Below, piece by piece: positions 9,487 through 18,876 of a stretch of DNA of 64,000 bases. Within the stretch, counting starts at the first letter, position 1. Each line of letters opens with the position of its first letter. Source of the DNA: Pycnococcus provasolii (Eukaryota > Chlorophyta > Pseudoscourfieldiophyceae > Pseudoscourfieldiales). The notes beneath the pieces are model-generated. The model was not told where the DNA came from. It saw only the letters and a program-made list of their open reading frames with translations, and made no database searches. The stretch covers positions 310,001 to 374,000 of the forward strand of contig CP150576.1 in assembly GCA_049487715.1 (NCBI GenBank). Reading direction: 5' to 3'. The position numbers were made by a program, and so were the translations under genes.

Positions 9487-10422
9487 TTACTCAAACTCCT
9501 CCTCTGGCGTTGCTGCCTCCACCTGCTCCTCAGCACCAACTGCCGCAGCCTCCTCCGCGGCGCTAGGCTCCTCCACCTCAATTGCGCGGCGCTGCTGCTG
9601 CTGATCAACGTAGTCCTTCATGCGTGACAAGATGTCGATGAGGTGCGCTTCGTACAGAGCCGTGCGAGTACGAACGCTTTCGGCAGCTTTCAGTGTGAGT
9701 GTCTCCTCTTCTCTCACACGCTCAACGATTGTTGATGCGCGCGCATCCGCGTGTTCTGTGGAGTTCGTCGCGGCAGCATGCGATCGAATCACCGTGTCCA
9801 ATTCCACGAGTGCGTCTGCGTGAAGCAGTGCCGTGGCGTCGCGGAATGTATCCAGGTCTTCTGATGCTAGAGATGGTGGTGAAGAAGTGATTATTGTCGT
9901 AGTCGCTGCTGCTGTTGTTGTTGTTGTCGTCGTCGTCGTGGGAGATGTTGTCGTTGTTGCCAGGCCAATGTGCTCCTCCTCCTCCTCTCCTCGGTGAGCT
10001 TTGTTAGCTGCTCTTGGAAAGATGCGCCGCCGTGCCTCTCCTCTCACGATTGGTCGAGCAAACACAGTTGACAGACGGGCGAGTACGCCCATGATTTTCT
10101 GATTGTTCGTCTTCTTTTTTCGTGCTTCTTTCATTTTTGACGCCGCAATCGCGTTGACTTTCGTGACCGGTACGACGAGCGAGTCCATGATCGCTTCGAG
10201 CGCCTTGGTTTTCGCGCACATCTTGTGCTTGTCACCGCACGTCAGACTTTCTGGTCCTAGGACTGTGTTCAGGTACGACGGGTACGTCGACTCAACACCT
10301 GCGGAGACCACGATTACCACTGTGGACCCACCACCTAACAACAACAACGCTGACATGATGAGTATCATCATTGTCACCATCATCATTGTCATGAGCGCCG
10401 CCATCGTCGTCTTCGTCGCCAT
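9487..10422 (-). CDS. Hypothetical signal-anchored protein, Thr-rich linker
   Basis: The ORF extends to 10719, but the likely start is the Met at 10422 (311 residues), which opens a Met/Ala/Leu-rich hydrophobic signal or anchor (MATKTTMAALMTMMM...). Next comes a short segment with two cysteines (CGDKHKMC), a Lys/Arg-rich region, a poly-Thr linker at about 9890-9960, then a helical, acidic C-terminus. I recognise no family. Upstream codons 10423-10719 translate A/T-rich sequence unlike the rest. It lies in tandem with the CAP-domain gene, one of two breaks in the strand alternation. Confidence 0.6.
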   Translation of the reverse strand: MATKTTMAALMTMMMVTMMILIMSALLLLGGGSTVVIVVSAGVESTYPSYLNTVLGPESLTCGDKHKMCAKTKALEAIMDSLVVPVTKVNAIAASKMKEARKKKTNNQKIMGVLARLSTVFARPIVRGEARRRIFPRAANKAHRGEEEEEHIGLATTTTSPTTTTTTTTTAAATTTIITSSPPSLASEDLDTFRDATALLHADALVELDTVIRSHAAATNSTEHADARASTIVERVREEETLTLKAAESVRTRTALYEAHLIDILSRMKDYVDQQQQRRAIEVEEPSAAEEAAAVGAEEQVEAATPEEEFE

Positions 10423-11216
10423 ACTTTTGTTGTGTGACCAATTAACTTGGATCGAGAACGTGCCATGGCGGTCCACTCGGAACTGATTTTCCGACAGGTA
10501 TTTCCAACCCCGAATCGAAACACGGGGTGCCCGAGGGTTTGTTCCGAGGGTTGGAAAAAAATCAGAAAATCGGAAAATCGGAAAATCCCCGATTTTTGCA
10601 TCTTTTGATTTTCCCCCCTCCTTTTCCCTCAGTCTGTCAGTCTGCGACAACGACAACAACAGACAGAAATAGGTTGCGGTGAGGACATGTGTGTGTCCCT
10701 GAGGATGAGTGAGTGCCAATAAAAGGAAGTTGCAAGTTGCTGTGTGTGGCGACTGATGACCTTAGCATGACGATGCGTGTTGCGGAACGGTGCATGTTGC
10801 GAGCAGGAACGGGTGAGTGAGACGGCACTAATAAGGGACTTTAGTGGTTTTTACTTTCATGTAAGATGTTTTTTTGTCACTTGTCATACTGTCACGCGCT
10901 GCTCCGACAGGCTATTTTGTGTGTGCTCATTTGGCAAATCACATTTGCGGATGGGTGCTATTATGGCGACTTGGCGAGTGGTGAGTGGTGGGAACAACAG
11001 GAGAGCGATGTCGTCGCCAGTGAGTGGTGATGGAGGCGCCACTCCTCATTGCCGCGAGTAAGTTAGTTGACTAGTTGAGGTGTAGAAAAGAGATGAAGAA
11101 AGTAGTCGTGTTTGGTGATTACACATCATCATGGGAAGCCATGGATGGATGGAGGTTAGTTATAGTTGATTTTAAGGAGGGTAGGTGCAACAAGTGAGTT
11201 GATTATTAGTGCTTCC
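10423..11216. other. Intergenic region upstream of the signal-anchored protein
   Basis: No gene supported. Around 10555-10590 is an iterated AAATCGGAAAATCGG tract next to GC-rich fragments. A 94-codon plus-strand ORF (10777-11061) has no family features. Confidence 0.5.
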
Positions 11217-11849
11217 TCAGCAAATGTTGTTTGATGGAGTGTTTCGCAGCACTTGTGCTTTGAATTGACTCAGATAGTTGCCTTGCGGGCTGTACTGGCA
11301 AACCGTGTAGACGCTCTGGTACCTCGAGACGCTTCCCGCGGGACAAAGCGCCACGCCGCATCCCACTTTGGTGGTACTCTTCCACACGACCTGCGTGAAA
11401 TGACCCGTTGCACTCGCGAAACCTGGATTGTTGAAGTCGTACTTGGGAAGCTCGCGATCGTACCAGCCTTCCATCGAGGTTTTGGCTGGGTTGTCACGGA
11501 GCAGTGCAGACTTGGATGAGCTCGCGTACATGGCCAAATTTTCTCCGACACCACTCATACGACTGTGCTTCCATTCGCACTTCTCCGCGTACTCTTGGCT
11601 CTGCTTGGAAAGCTTCTCGTCCCAATCGAGCGGTGATGAACCGTGGAGGCATCGCTTGTCGTTATGAGACTTGAGAAAGCAGTTGGAATTGAAGCTCAGC
11701 GGAGTTCCCTTGACCCCTGGCTTTTTCGTGAGCTCCTGTATCGGCCCATACGCACACGTCGTCGTCGTAGGCGTTGTTGGTGCAGGTAAAGTGGCTGCTG
11801 CTCCTGTTGTTGCTGTGGTGGTTGCCGTCGTCGTCGTTGTCGGTTCGCT

Positions 11850-11911
<62 letters not shown>

Positions 11912-12326
11912 GCTGCTGTTGTTCCCTCTCTCGTTGAGCCTGCCTCCTCGCCCTCCTTGCCTTCCTGCGGCGACACCACCGTCCACATTGTGATGTCGTG
12001 GTGATATCGCTAGTGGAAGAAGAGGATGGCGTCGTCGGCGAAAGGCTCTTTGCTTCTGTCGTGATTATCGTGGTTGTCGTCGTTGCGCCGGATGTCTGCT
12101 GCTGCTGCTGCTGGAATAAGCGGAAGAACCGGAAGAGTGCTGCCATTTGGTCGTTAGATGGCATGTTGTTGTTGTTGTTGTTGTTGGTGGTGGTGGTAGT
12201 GGTGGACATGTTGTTCTCCTGCGCGTGTGTCGCCTTCATCCCGACAAGCAGCAGTGCCACCACCATGAGCACGAGCGCCGCCGCCACCTTTGCTGCCGAG
12301 TCCTTCTTCTGTGAGCGTCGCAGCAT
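11217..12326 (-). CDS. Secreted CAP/SCP/PR-1 domain protein with polyQ linker
   Basis: A 369-residue precursor. A basic N-terminus and hydrophobic core (about 12-35) form a signal peptide. A long linker of Asn, Thr, Ser and a pure Gln tract follows. The C-terminal ~155 residues are a CAP domain, with HNDKRCLHG, LDWDEKL, GENLAMY, the family signature GHFTQVVWKST and CQYSPQGN. Extracellular CAP proteins bind sterols or lipids, act in walls or defence, or serve as surface effectors; the role here is unknown. The conserved cysteines expected for disulfides are present. Confidence 0.92.
11850..11920. repeat. (TTG)n microsatellite coding polyglutamine
   Basis: A nearly pure run of TTG read as CAA on the minus strand, giving about 22 Gln within the linker of the CAP-domain protein. 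Confidence 0.95.
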
Positions 12327-13076
12327 GATCCGTTACTTACTTACTTACTTACTTGCAGCACGTACGTGGAGATGAAGAGTGAGTGAAGAATGAATTCAAA
12401 ATAACACAACTTTCGAAAGCGTCGTCCGGGACCCACGAAGGTCGCGCACAAAAGGTCGCGCAAATCACGGGTGGCGTAATCACCCACATGGTTGTCGTCG
12501 ACGTCTCGACGAAGAGTCGAAGAAGAAACCACTCAGGTAGGTCGACAGGAAGGTTCCCACATACAACACTTTATTAGAGTACTATATGTGTGACATCATG
12601 GATGTGACCCCTTGTCCCATTGATTATTTGATTGATTTCACTCCCCACGTCGGGGAGGACGAAACCGACTATTTTTCCGTACTATTTTTACCGACTAGTT
12701 TGAGTAGTTTGAGTAGTTTGAGGGGTGGGATTAGGTGGTGATTTTTTTATTTTTGACGGGTGGGATTAGGTGGTGTTTTTTTGAATTTTTAGAGGGGTGG
12801 GATTAGAATGGGGGCACAAAAGTGTGATGTCAAGTCTTCCTACCTTCCTACCTTACCCCCCCCTATCAGCCTGTTTTCCACCTCTGTTTTTCCGGTCGGG
12901 TTCTGTCTCGGAATTCTGTCCTTTTTCAACGGGTTTTGAAAGGTTTTTTCTGTCTGGGAATTTTCAATTTTCGCAAACAAACTATCCCCTAATAACGGAT
13001 GTTTTTTTTGTCTCTCTGTCTGTCGAATTCGTTTTCAAATTTTTCAATCCTGTCTGTACCAATCTCCATACATACC
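12327..13076. other. Divergent interval with (TTAC)n and a G-rich duplicated block
   Basis: No gene seen. A (TTAC)5 microsatellite sits at 12331-12354, just upstream of the CAP gene start. About 12718-12806 holds three copies of a GGGGTGGGATTAG block separated by T-rich spacers, roughly 40 bp apart. Confidence 0.6.
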
Positions 13077-14492
13077 ATGGCGTCAGAAGCGCTTCTGCCC
13101 CTTCTCGCGCCCTCCCCCGACGGCGACGATCTCCTCCTCCTCCAAGATGACAACGTACTTGGTGGTGGTGGTGGTGGTGCTTCCAACGAAGAAGAAGAAC
13201 GTGTCTGGACGCGATCGCACTTCGTGTACATGCTCCGCGACGAGAACGTCGTTCTCCTCGTTACTACCGTCTTCTGGATGGTGTTCAACGCCACGATGCT
13301 GCTCATCATGTGGACTGAACGACTGCGCGCAGCCAGCGAACGGTCGAAACTGCGTCGCAAAAACAGGAAAAAGGCGATGGAGAATGTACGCCTGCTCGAC
13401 TTTGCCAGCGTGACATTTGCGCTCGTCGTCGCGATCATTGGAGCGGGTGATCTCGCGTCAGATTGCGCGTACTTCGCCACACTCGTGCGTGAGGCAAAGA
13501 ATGAAAATGGCGCCTACAGCAAGTGGCTCGCCATACCCAGCGGAATCGTGCTCTTTCTTCCCATGCTGCTCAGCGTGACACTCTTCTGGCTCGAACTCAC
13601 GTATGTGTCAGGACAGAATACATGCCTGCTGACGAAAATGCGAGAGCGTGGCGAACTGTGCGTGCTTGACTGGATCGCGATGGTCATGCTTCCTGCATTC
13701 ACACCCGAAGTCATCGTCTTCCTGCCTTGGCACGCGAGTGATGCGACCGCAACAACAGACGAAGTCACCTGGTCTCCAGATGACGAAGGGGGGCTGAAGA
13801 TTACAAGGCGAAGCACGATCCAGACGATTCGGTCCGTCATTACGAGGCGTAGCACCGTTCCATTTGCGACGCCGGCAACCACGATGGCTGGAAGCACACG
13901 CCGTGAGGCAATCAAGGCACTTAACGACTCGCTTGAAGTCTCCGCACGACTAAATATGCCATCGTCTTGGTTCTTCTGGTCAATCATGCGAATACAAGTT
14001 ACCGAGGATGCGCTTCAGCTCATCCTCTCGCTTCTTTACACATTCCTGACTGGCAACGTGACGGCAGCTTCAGCAGCCATCTTCAGTGTTGCGAATTTGC
14101 TTGCACTGTACGTCGCGCCGTTCGTTGCTGCAAGAATTAAAATCTTCATGGATGATACACCTCAGGTTGCAGGGTCAGGTCTCACCATCACCACGAAGAA
14201 GACGATGTTTGCTCCGCCAGAAGAAGAGGCTAATACAGGTTTACTTCCTAGGCTCATGTTTGAGATGGGAACTCTGCGCCGAGAGCGCGATGAAGCGCGC
14301 GCGTTTGCACGCGCACTGCGTCACCAATTGCGTGCGTCAAGGGTGCAACAGGAGACAGACGATGATGAAGACAGCAGCAGCGACAGCGAAGAAGGAGATG
14401 ACGACGACGACGAGACATCCGAAGCGGAGAGCCAACAAGAAGACGCCATGGGCGAGCTGGAGCTGGAGACGCGAATCGCAGTCCCAAAATGA
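13077..14492 (+). CDS. Predicted six-TM membrane protein with acidic C-terminus
   Basis: The Met at 13077 gives 471 residues; an upstream Met at 12999 adds 26 poor residues. Hydrophobic segments fall at about 55-80, 105-130, 150-175, 190-212, then after a Thr/Ser-rich loop two more at about 305-360. The end is a coiled-coil-like Arg/Glu segment and a long Asp/Glu/Ser tail. The motifs GDLASDCAYF and TEDALQLILSLLYTF faintly recall the D-x-x-SD and ED-x-PQ motifs of XK-like and related algal membrane proteins, too weak to name a family. The gene converges on the RING-CH gene with 43 bp between stops. Confidence 0.75.
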   Translation: MASEALLPLLAPSPDGDDLLLLQDDNVLGGGGGGASNEEEERVWTRSHFVYMLRDENVVLLVTTVFWMVFNATMLLIMWTERLRAASERSKLRRKNRKKAMENVRLLDFASVTFALVVAIIGAGDLASDCAYFATLVREAKNENGAYSKWLAIPSGIVLFLPMLLSVTLFWLELTYVSGQNTCLLTKMRERGELCVLDWIAMVMLPAFTPEVIVFLPWHASDATATTDEVTWSPDDEGGLKITRRSTIQTIRSVITRRSTVPFATPATTMAGSTRREAIKALNDSLEVSARLNMPSSWFFWSIMRIQVTEDALQLILSLLYTFLTGNVTAASAAIFSVANLLALYVAPFVAARIKIFMDDTPQVAGSGLTITTKKTMFAPPEEEANTGLLPRLMFEMGTLRRERDEARAFARALRHQLRASRVQQETDDDEDSSSDSEEGDDDDDETSEAESQQEDAMGELELETRIAVPK

Positions 14493-14535
14493 AGGGAGAA
14501 AAATGAAGAATGAGGGATCTCAGAACAAAAGTAAC

Positions 14536-15148
14536 TCACATGATTCCAATCCGCACAATCAAGACCAAGAAGATGACTATGAATACCAAGTACCATCCGC
14601 TTCGCCAGATGAAAACAAATCCTCGACTCATACCATCGCGCACGCGATTCATAGGCCCCCCTCCTCCTCCATCATTATCATTGCCTATTGTAGTAGTCTC
14701 GGCGTCAGTTGTGGAATCTTGATTGATCCCTGGTGCGACTTGCAGTGGATAAAAGATCATGTTGTCACGTTGGCGACGTGAATACGAGTCACGAGGAGGA
14801 GGGACGCCGGGAACGTTCGTGATCTCGCGGTGACAAATTTCACACATGTTTGAGTGGCGCACGTCATTGTACCATTTGCGAGCGCATTCAACATGGCACA
14901 CGGCAAGAGGTCCACGGCAGTCGCAGTTCAGTGACACTGCGATGCCACTTACCATATCCTCGAGACAAACTTCGTCCAAGCACACGCGACAGCACGGCAT
15001 ACCCGACGTCGTGCTTGCCGAAGCTGCCGACCGATTGGATACTATGGTGGAGCGTGAGGCAGCGAGAGGGTGAAGAGCTCTTGTTGAAGGTGTTGTTGGC
15101 GTCGTCGGCGCCACGACCACACTGACGACATCCGCTTCTTCCTCCTCG

Positions 15149-15179
<31 letters not shown>

Positions 15180-15300
15180 CGGGTTGAGGATGTTGAGGAT
15201 TCGTTGTCGCATCCTCCTGAGCCCCTTCTTCTTCTTGGATCACCACCACGGTTGCATACGCCTCCTGCTCCTCCTCCTCCTCCTCACCACCACTCGCTCG

Positions 15301-15368
<68 letters not shown>

Positions 15369-15657
15369 GGGTCAACAACAACAACCCACTAGACTCTGCT
15401 GACACCACCGCAGCACGCGAATCTTCTTCTTCCTGGTGCAGTGGCATCTCGTCAGAAGGAGGTGACGGCGGTACGACAGCACCGGGTACTACCACCATCG
15501 CCGTCACATCGGACTCTGCTGACACCACCGCCGCACGCGAATCTTCTTCTTCCTGGTGCAGTGGCATCTCGTCAGAAGGAGGCGACGGCGGTACGACAGC
15601 ACCGGGTACTACCACCATCGCCGTCACATCGTCGTCACGTGGCAGATTGCTCGCCAT
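14536..15657 (-). CDS. Membrane RING-CH (MARCH-like) E3 ubiquitin ligase
   Basis: A 373-residue protein. The C4HC3 RING-CH finger is visible as CRVC, CDC, CHVECARKW and CEIC, the arrangement of MARCH/Doa10 ligases, which recruit an E2 to ubiquitinate membrane proteins. One C-terminal hydrophobic segment (WYLVFIVIFLVLIV) probably anchors it. The N-terminal ~200 residues are low-complexity, with two identical 40-residue blocks, a pure polyglutamine tract, Asn and Glu runs. Only one clear TM is present, fewer than in most MARCH proteins. Confidence 0.9.
15300..15369. repeat. (TTG)n microsatellite coding polyglutamine
   Basis: An uninterrupted run of about 23 TTG triplets, read as CAA (Gln) in the RING-CH gene. 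A second, shorter TTG run at about 15152-15177 encodes Asn in another phase. Confidence 0.95.
15391..15630. repeat. Perfectly phased 120-bp tandem duplication
   Basis: 15391-15510 and 15511-15630 differ at only a few bases. Each encodes the same 40 residues of the RING-CH protein N-terminus. Confidence 0.95.
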
Positions 15658-15852
15658 TCATTCAAAAAAATTACCACACAAATGCAGGGTCGCGCAACTA
15701 CCAACGTCTACTGGCCCAGGTTACTTTCCAACCGAACCCTCCCCCTGGTCGGCGATTTTGGTCGAGGTGGAGGGGATTCGGAAAAATTGGAAAATCTCGG
15801 ATCTCAAAGAAGAAGGGGGGAAGCGGGAAGTTTTTGTTGGGAAGGTCTCCAT

Positions 15853-16116
15853 TAGGGGATCCGTCGCAGATCTTTTTCTGTAATATGTGGTTATATTAAA
15901 GTGGGAGGGGAGGTGGGGATCCCGGTCGCGCACGAAAAACCTTAACATCACATAAGCGCGCGAACACACAATGGCGTTCATGGCGCCATCAAAGGGGGTG
16001 GGGGGAGGGGAGGAGGTGTACATGAGTTGTAGTTGTCTACATGTGAGTTGTCCATGGCGCCATGAAGGAGAGGAGGAGGAGGGAGACAGAAGGCGAGTGA
16101 CGTTGTCGTGTTTTTT
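15853..16116 (+). repeat. Dispersed repeat, copy A (inverted relative to 53294-53520)
   Basis: From TAGGGGATCCGTCGCAG to GTGACGTTGTCGTGTTTT, this copy matches the reverse complement of 53294-53520 at roughly 90% or better by eye, apart from an extra ~70 bp at about 16022-16090 here. It includes the shared GGCGCCAT palindrome and a C-rich/G-rich run. No protein is encoded; a MITE- or SINE-like element or solo LTR fragment is possible. Confidence 0.8.
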
Positions 16117-16276
16117 CTTGGACGGTTAGTAGACGGTTCCGAGTTGTTTTGGTGGTTGTACGAGGATAAGTAGTACATGTCGAGATTACATCGTTACATC
16201 GATAGCCCACGCCCACACCCACCTTCTTTCAACGGGACTGTCGAGGGCCCACGACCACGCCCACCCATTCTCCGCC

Positions 16277-16495
16277 ATGCCCAAGTACGACCTCTACAAG
16301 GAGCTCCAACGCGACGCCCGACGCCGACGACGCCGTGAACAAAAAATTACCGAAGAGGCAAACCGCCTAGCCGCGCTACGCCTAGCAGAGGGGACGTCTA
16401 GGACTGGAGCCGCGACAACAACTACGCCAACCCGCCGTGGGACTTGCTCGAACAAGTGGCGCAGAAAATCAATTCAACGACGCGTCTGCGGCTGA
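16277..16495 (+). CDS. Doubtful 72-aa ORF within repeat debris
   Basis: An Arg-rich N-terminus (MPKYDLYKELQRDARRRRRR) of unknown origin that runs out of frame into the retroelement remnant. Probably part of the same decayed element. Confidence 0.2.
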   Translation: MPKYDLYKELQRDARRRRRREQKITEEANRLAALRLAEGTSRTGAATTTTPTRRGTCSNKWRRKSIQRRVCG

Positions 16496-16668
16496 CGCTA
16501 GTGGCACCGCACTGGCCTGGACATTTGGGATACCAACAGCTGCTGCGGCGCGTGTCCACGGTGACCCTGCTGCCGCAAAGAAAACGTTTGTTTACGCGCG
16601 ACCATCGGGCATTTGGCAAGGACTCACCGCCAAAGTGGGACGTCGCCGTCATGCGGTACAGTTTCTAG
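16402..16668 (+). pseudogene. Retrotransposon polyprotein remnant (region after RT/RNase H)
   Basis: The frame at 16402-16668 reads DWSRDNNYANPPWDLL, then TLVAPHWPGHLGYQQLL. The NPPW...L...KI and ...VAPxWPGxxxYQxL pattern is characteristic of the segment beyond RNase H in Ty3- or DIRS-like retroelements. A stop lies just upstream in the same frame and the fragment ends at 16668. No reverse transcriptase core or LTR is evident, so this is a decayed fragment. Confidence 0.6.
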
Positions 16669-17310
16669 CGCACCCTGCAGTCTCGGCACACACATCCACT
16701 TTTGCTTCGGTTATTCTCCCGTCGCAGACGCGGCAAGTACGCAGCGCAAAAGCCATAATGGATATTTCGGAGTAAAGTTGGTTGTCCAGAGAGCAGGATG
16801 AACCTTGCTAGCTGGGCTCGGTGGCCTGCAGCCCCTCGGCTGGGACCCACCGTTGATCCAGCTCACAGCATTACCGGCAGGCCGCTACCGCAGGGATGCC
16901 CCCTACTGGCAACGCCATTCCGGCTTTCGTGAGCTAACCCACCCACCCTTCCCGTTTCCTTACTACGTGAGGCCTGGCGGAAGCACGCGCAGCACGCGTC
17001 TCCGCCTTCGCCCCGGGCTGACTCCCAGGGGATCCACCTGTGGCCCGGTTAAACAGACGGACGCACAATACTCAAGGTAAAAACAGTGTAACAGTCTCTT
17101 TGGCAAACACTAGCGATCGGTGGGATAACCCTAGTTATGATAGCGAGCCCGCCCGAAACCCTAACCCGAGTCCTCCTCCCTCCTGCGCTTTTGGGACCCC
17201 CTTTTTTGCCCTTTTTGGGTCCCGAGGCGCTTTTCGGGTCCCTCCCGACATTCATTCCGCGGCGGCGCATTCTTCGAATCCCCAGAAAGAAAGAAGCGGA
17301 TAAAGTACAC
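16669..17310. other. Non-coding interval with repeat fragments
   Basis: No gene seen. 17002-17070 is a dispersed repeat shared with 56422-56494, and a lone AAACCCTAACCC lies near 17158. The rest is C-rich sequence of unknown nature preceding the gene at 17311. Confidence 0.5.
17002..17070 (+). repeat. Dispersed repeat pair member (with 56422-56494)
   Basis: Shares CTCCCAGGGGAT.CACCTGTG, then CGGT.AAACAGAC.GAC.CACAATA with the second copy, same orientation. Confidence 0.7.
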
Positions 17311-18738
17311 ATGGCGCCGTACATGTTGGGTCTTAGCAGCAGTAGCAGTAGCAGTGGTATGAGGTTGTCTCTCAGAGGTCATTCCTGGCGTCGGGCTGCT
17401 CATTGTGGTGCTCCTCGTGGTGCTCGTGCTCATTGTGGTGGTCGTGCTCCTCTTGCTCATTGTGGTGGTCGTCGACGGGTGGCTGCTTCTTCATCTGGAA
17501 AGTCGTCTTCGGGTGACGACGCCACTGACATTCCTTCGGGAGTTGGTTCTTCGAAAGATGAACCTGGTCGTAACTACGTGGGTGATTCGTCAAGTGATAG
17601 GCCGATGTTCACGGACTTTGACGCGCCCGCGTCGCCAAACCAGGAGGCGTCTCCAAGCGCAAATACGCAGTCGGCGAAGTCTGAGGTGCAAAGGCGTGAA
17701 TTCTTCGACGACGACGATGACAGCATGTACGACGACGACGACGACGACGAATACATGAGGGCGCGCCGAGCGCGACGAGATGAAGACGGAATGCTGCGCA
17801 TGGAGTTTGGAGAAGACGACGACGAAGAAACAGGCGGGGTCGCCACCTTGGCACGCGCGGAGCCGCCTGTCAACCCCTCTCAGCTGACGCCCGCAGACTT
17901 CAACACAGCGACGTTGTCAGCGCTTGTCGAAAAGCGAACCACCGCGTACCTCGACAACGTTGATAGAACGGAGTACTTCGGGTGGTACACCGGCGGCGTG
18001 CGAGGACGGCATAACCGCGCCATGTCGAGCGCAGGGCGGCAAAACTGGGATAAGGAACTGCACGGAACGGGATTCGAGTTCCTCTTTCGCATCGAAGACG
18101 GCGGCATCGTCGACGACATGACGGCGCACATCAACCCGAGCAGCGTGCTGGTCGTGGACGTGGAGTCGGAGTCGCAGCTCGCGCACGGCGACGTTGACAT
18201 ACGCGCGGGCGACATGGGTGGTCGCACCGCGCGCGACGTAGGCGAAAGTCGCGCTTACCAGGCGGTGGAGGTGGCGACGGACTACGGCGGCAACCTCGTG
18301 AAGGATATCGAGGGGTACACGCTAACACACAAGGTTTTCCTGCTCCCCGTCAAGGAGGTGGAGGATGACATGCAACGTCGCCTGCGCACGTTCGACTGGG
18401 AGGCTGGCATCCTTGAGCTCGACGAGAGCGGGTTCGTCGCAGGTCCGTGGTCTGTGGAGGGTGCGGGTCCTGACGCACACCCGTCGAGCGTGCTGCGGAT
18501 AATCCCTGACGACTCTGGCGAAGTCGAAGGTCGCTCGTGGCGTTTCTTGCTGCAGCGTCCTCGCGACATGCCGAGCTTCGACGCCGTCGCGAGCGACGAG
18601 CCGGAGCCGTCATCGCGCGACGATTCGCACGACACGTCTGAAGTTCCGAGCGACCTCGAGGACCTGATCACGGAGCGTGCGGAGGCGCTCAAGGAGCTCA
18701 GTGACGAATTCGACGTACCTGAGGTGGACATGCTATGA
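17311..18738 (+). CDS. Conserved-looking acidic protein, possibly organelle-targeted
   Basis: The ORF opens at 17137, but the Met at 17311 (475 residues) best starts a Ser/Arg/Ala-rich, acid-poor N-terminus like a transit peptide, with an AHCGG(R) sequence repeated three times. Two poly-Asp clusters follow. Residues ~190-420 look like a folded domain (TEYFGWYTGGVRGRHNRAM, GFEFLFRIEDGG, GYTLTHKVFLLPV), then an acidic tail. I do not recognise the fold. It lies in tandem with the ankyrin gene, the second exception to strand alternation. Confidence 0.7.
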   Translation: MAPYMLGLSSSSSSSGMRLSLRGHSWRRAAHCGAPRGARAHCGGRAPLAHCGGRRRVAASSSGKSSSGDDATDIPSGVGSSKDEPGRNYVGDSSSDRPMFTDFDAPASPNQEASPSANTQSAKSEVQRREFFDDDDDSMYDDDDDDEYMRARRARRDEDGMLRMEFGEDDDEETGGVATLARAEPPVNPSQLTPADFNTATLSALVEKRTTAYLDNVDRTEYFGWYTGGVRGRHNRAMSSAGRQNWDKELHGTGFEFLFRIEDGGIVDDMTAHINPSSVLVVDVESESQLAHGDVDIRAGDMGGRTARDVGESRAYQAVEVATDYGGNLVKDIEGYTLTHKVFLLPVKEVEDDMQRRLRTFDWEAGILELDESGFVAGPWSVEGAGPDAHPSSVLRIIPDDSGEVEGRSWRFLLQRPRDMPSFDAVASDEPEPSSRDDSHDTSEVPSDLEDLITERAEALKELSDEFDVPEVDML

Positions 18739-18876
18739 TTGATAGACTAGTCTATTGACGGATAACCGGATGTCAGGGAAGAATCCTCGAAGTTAACCCT
18801 AGTTCTTACCCAATACCCTAACCAGCTCCCTCTGGTTCCTCCCCTCTCCCCTCCCTCCCTGTAAACTTTATTCCTC

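Noticed and set aside
10777-11061. 94-aa plus-strand ORF as a missing gene that would restore strand alternation
   Set aside because: Cys- and Arg-rich, no domain, no support beyond length.
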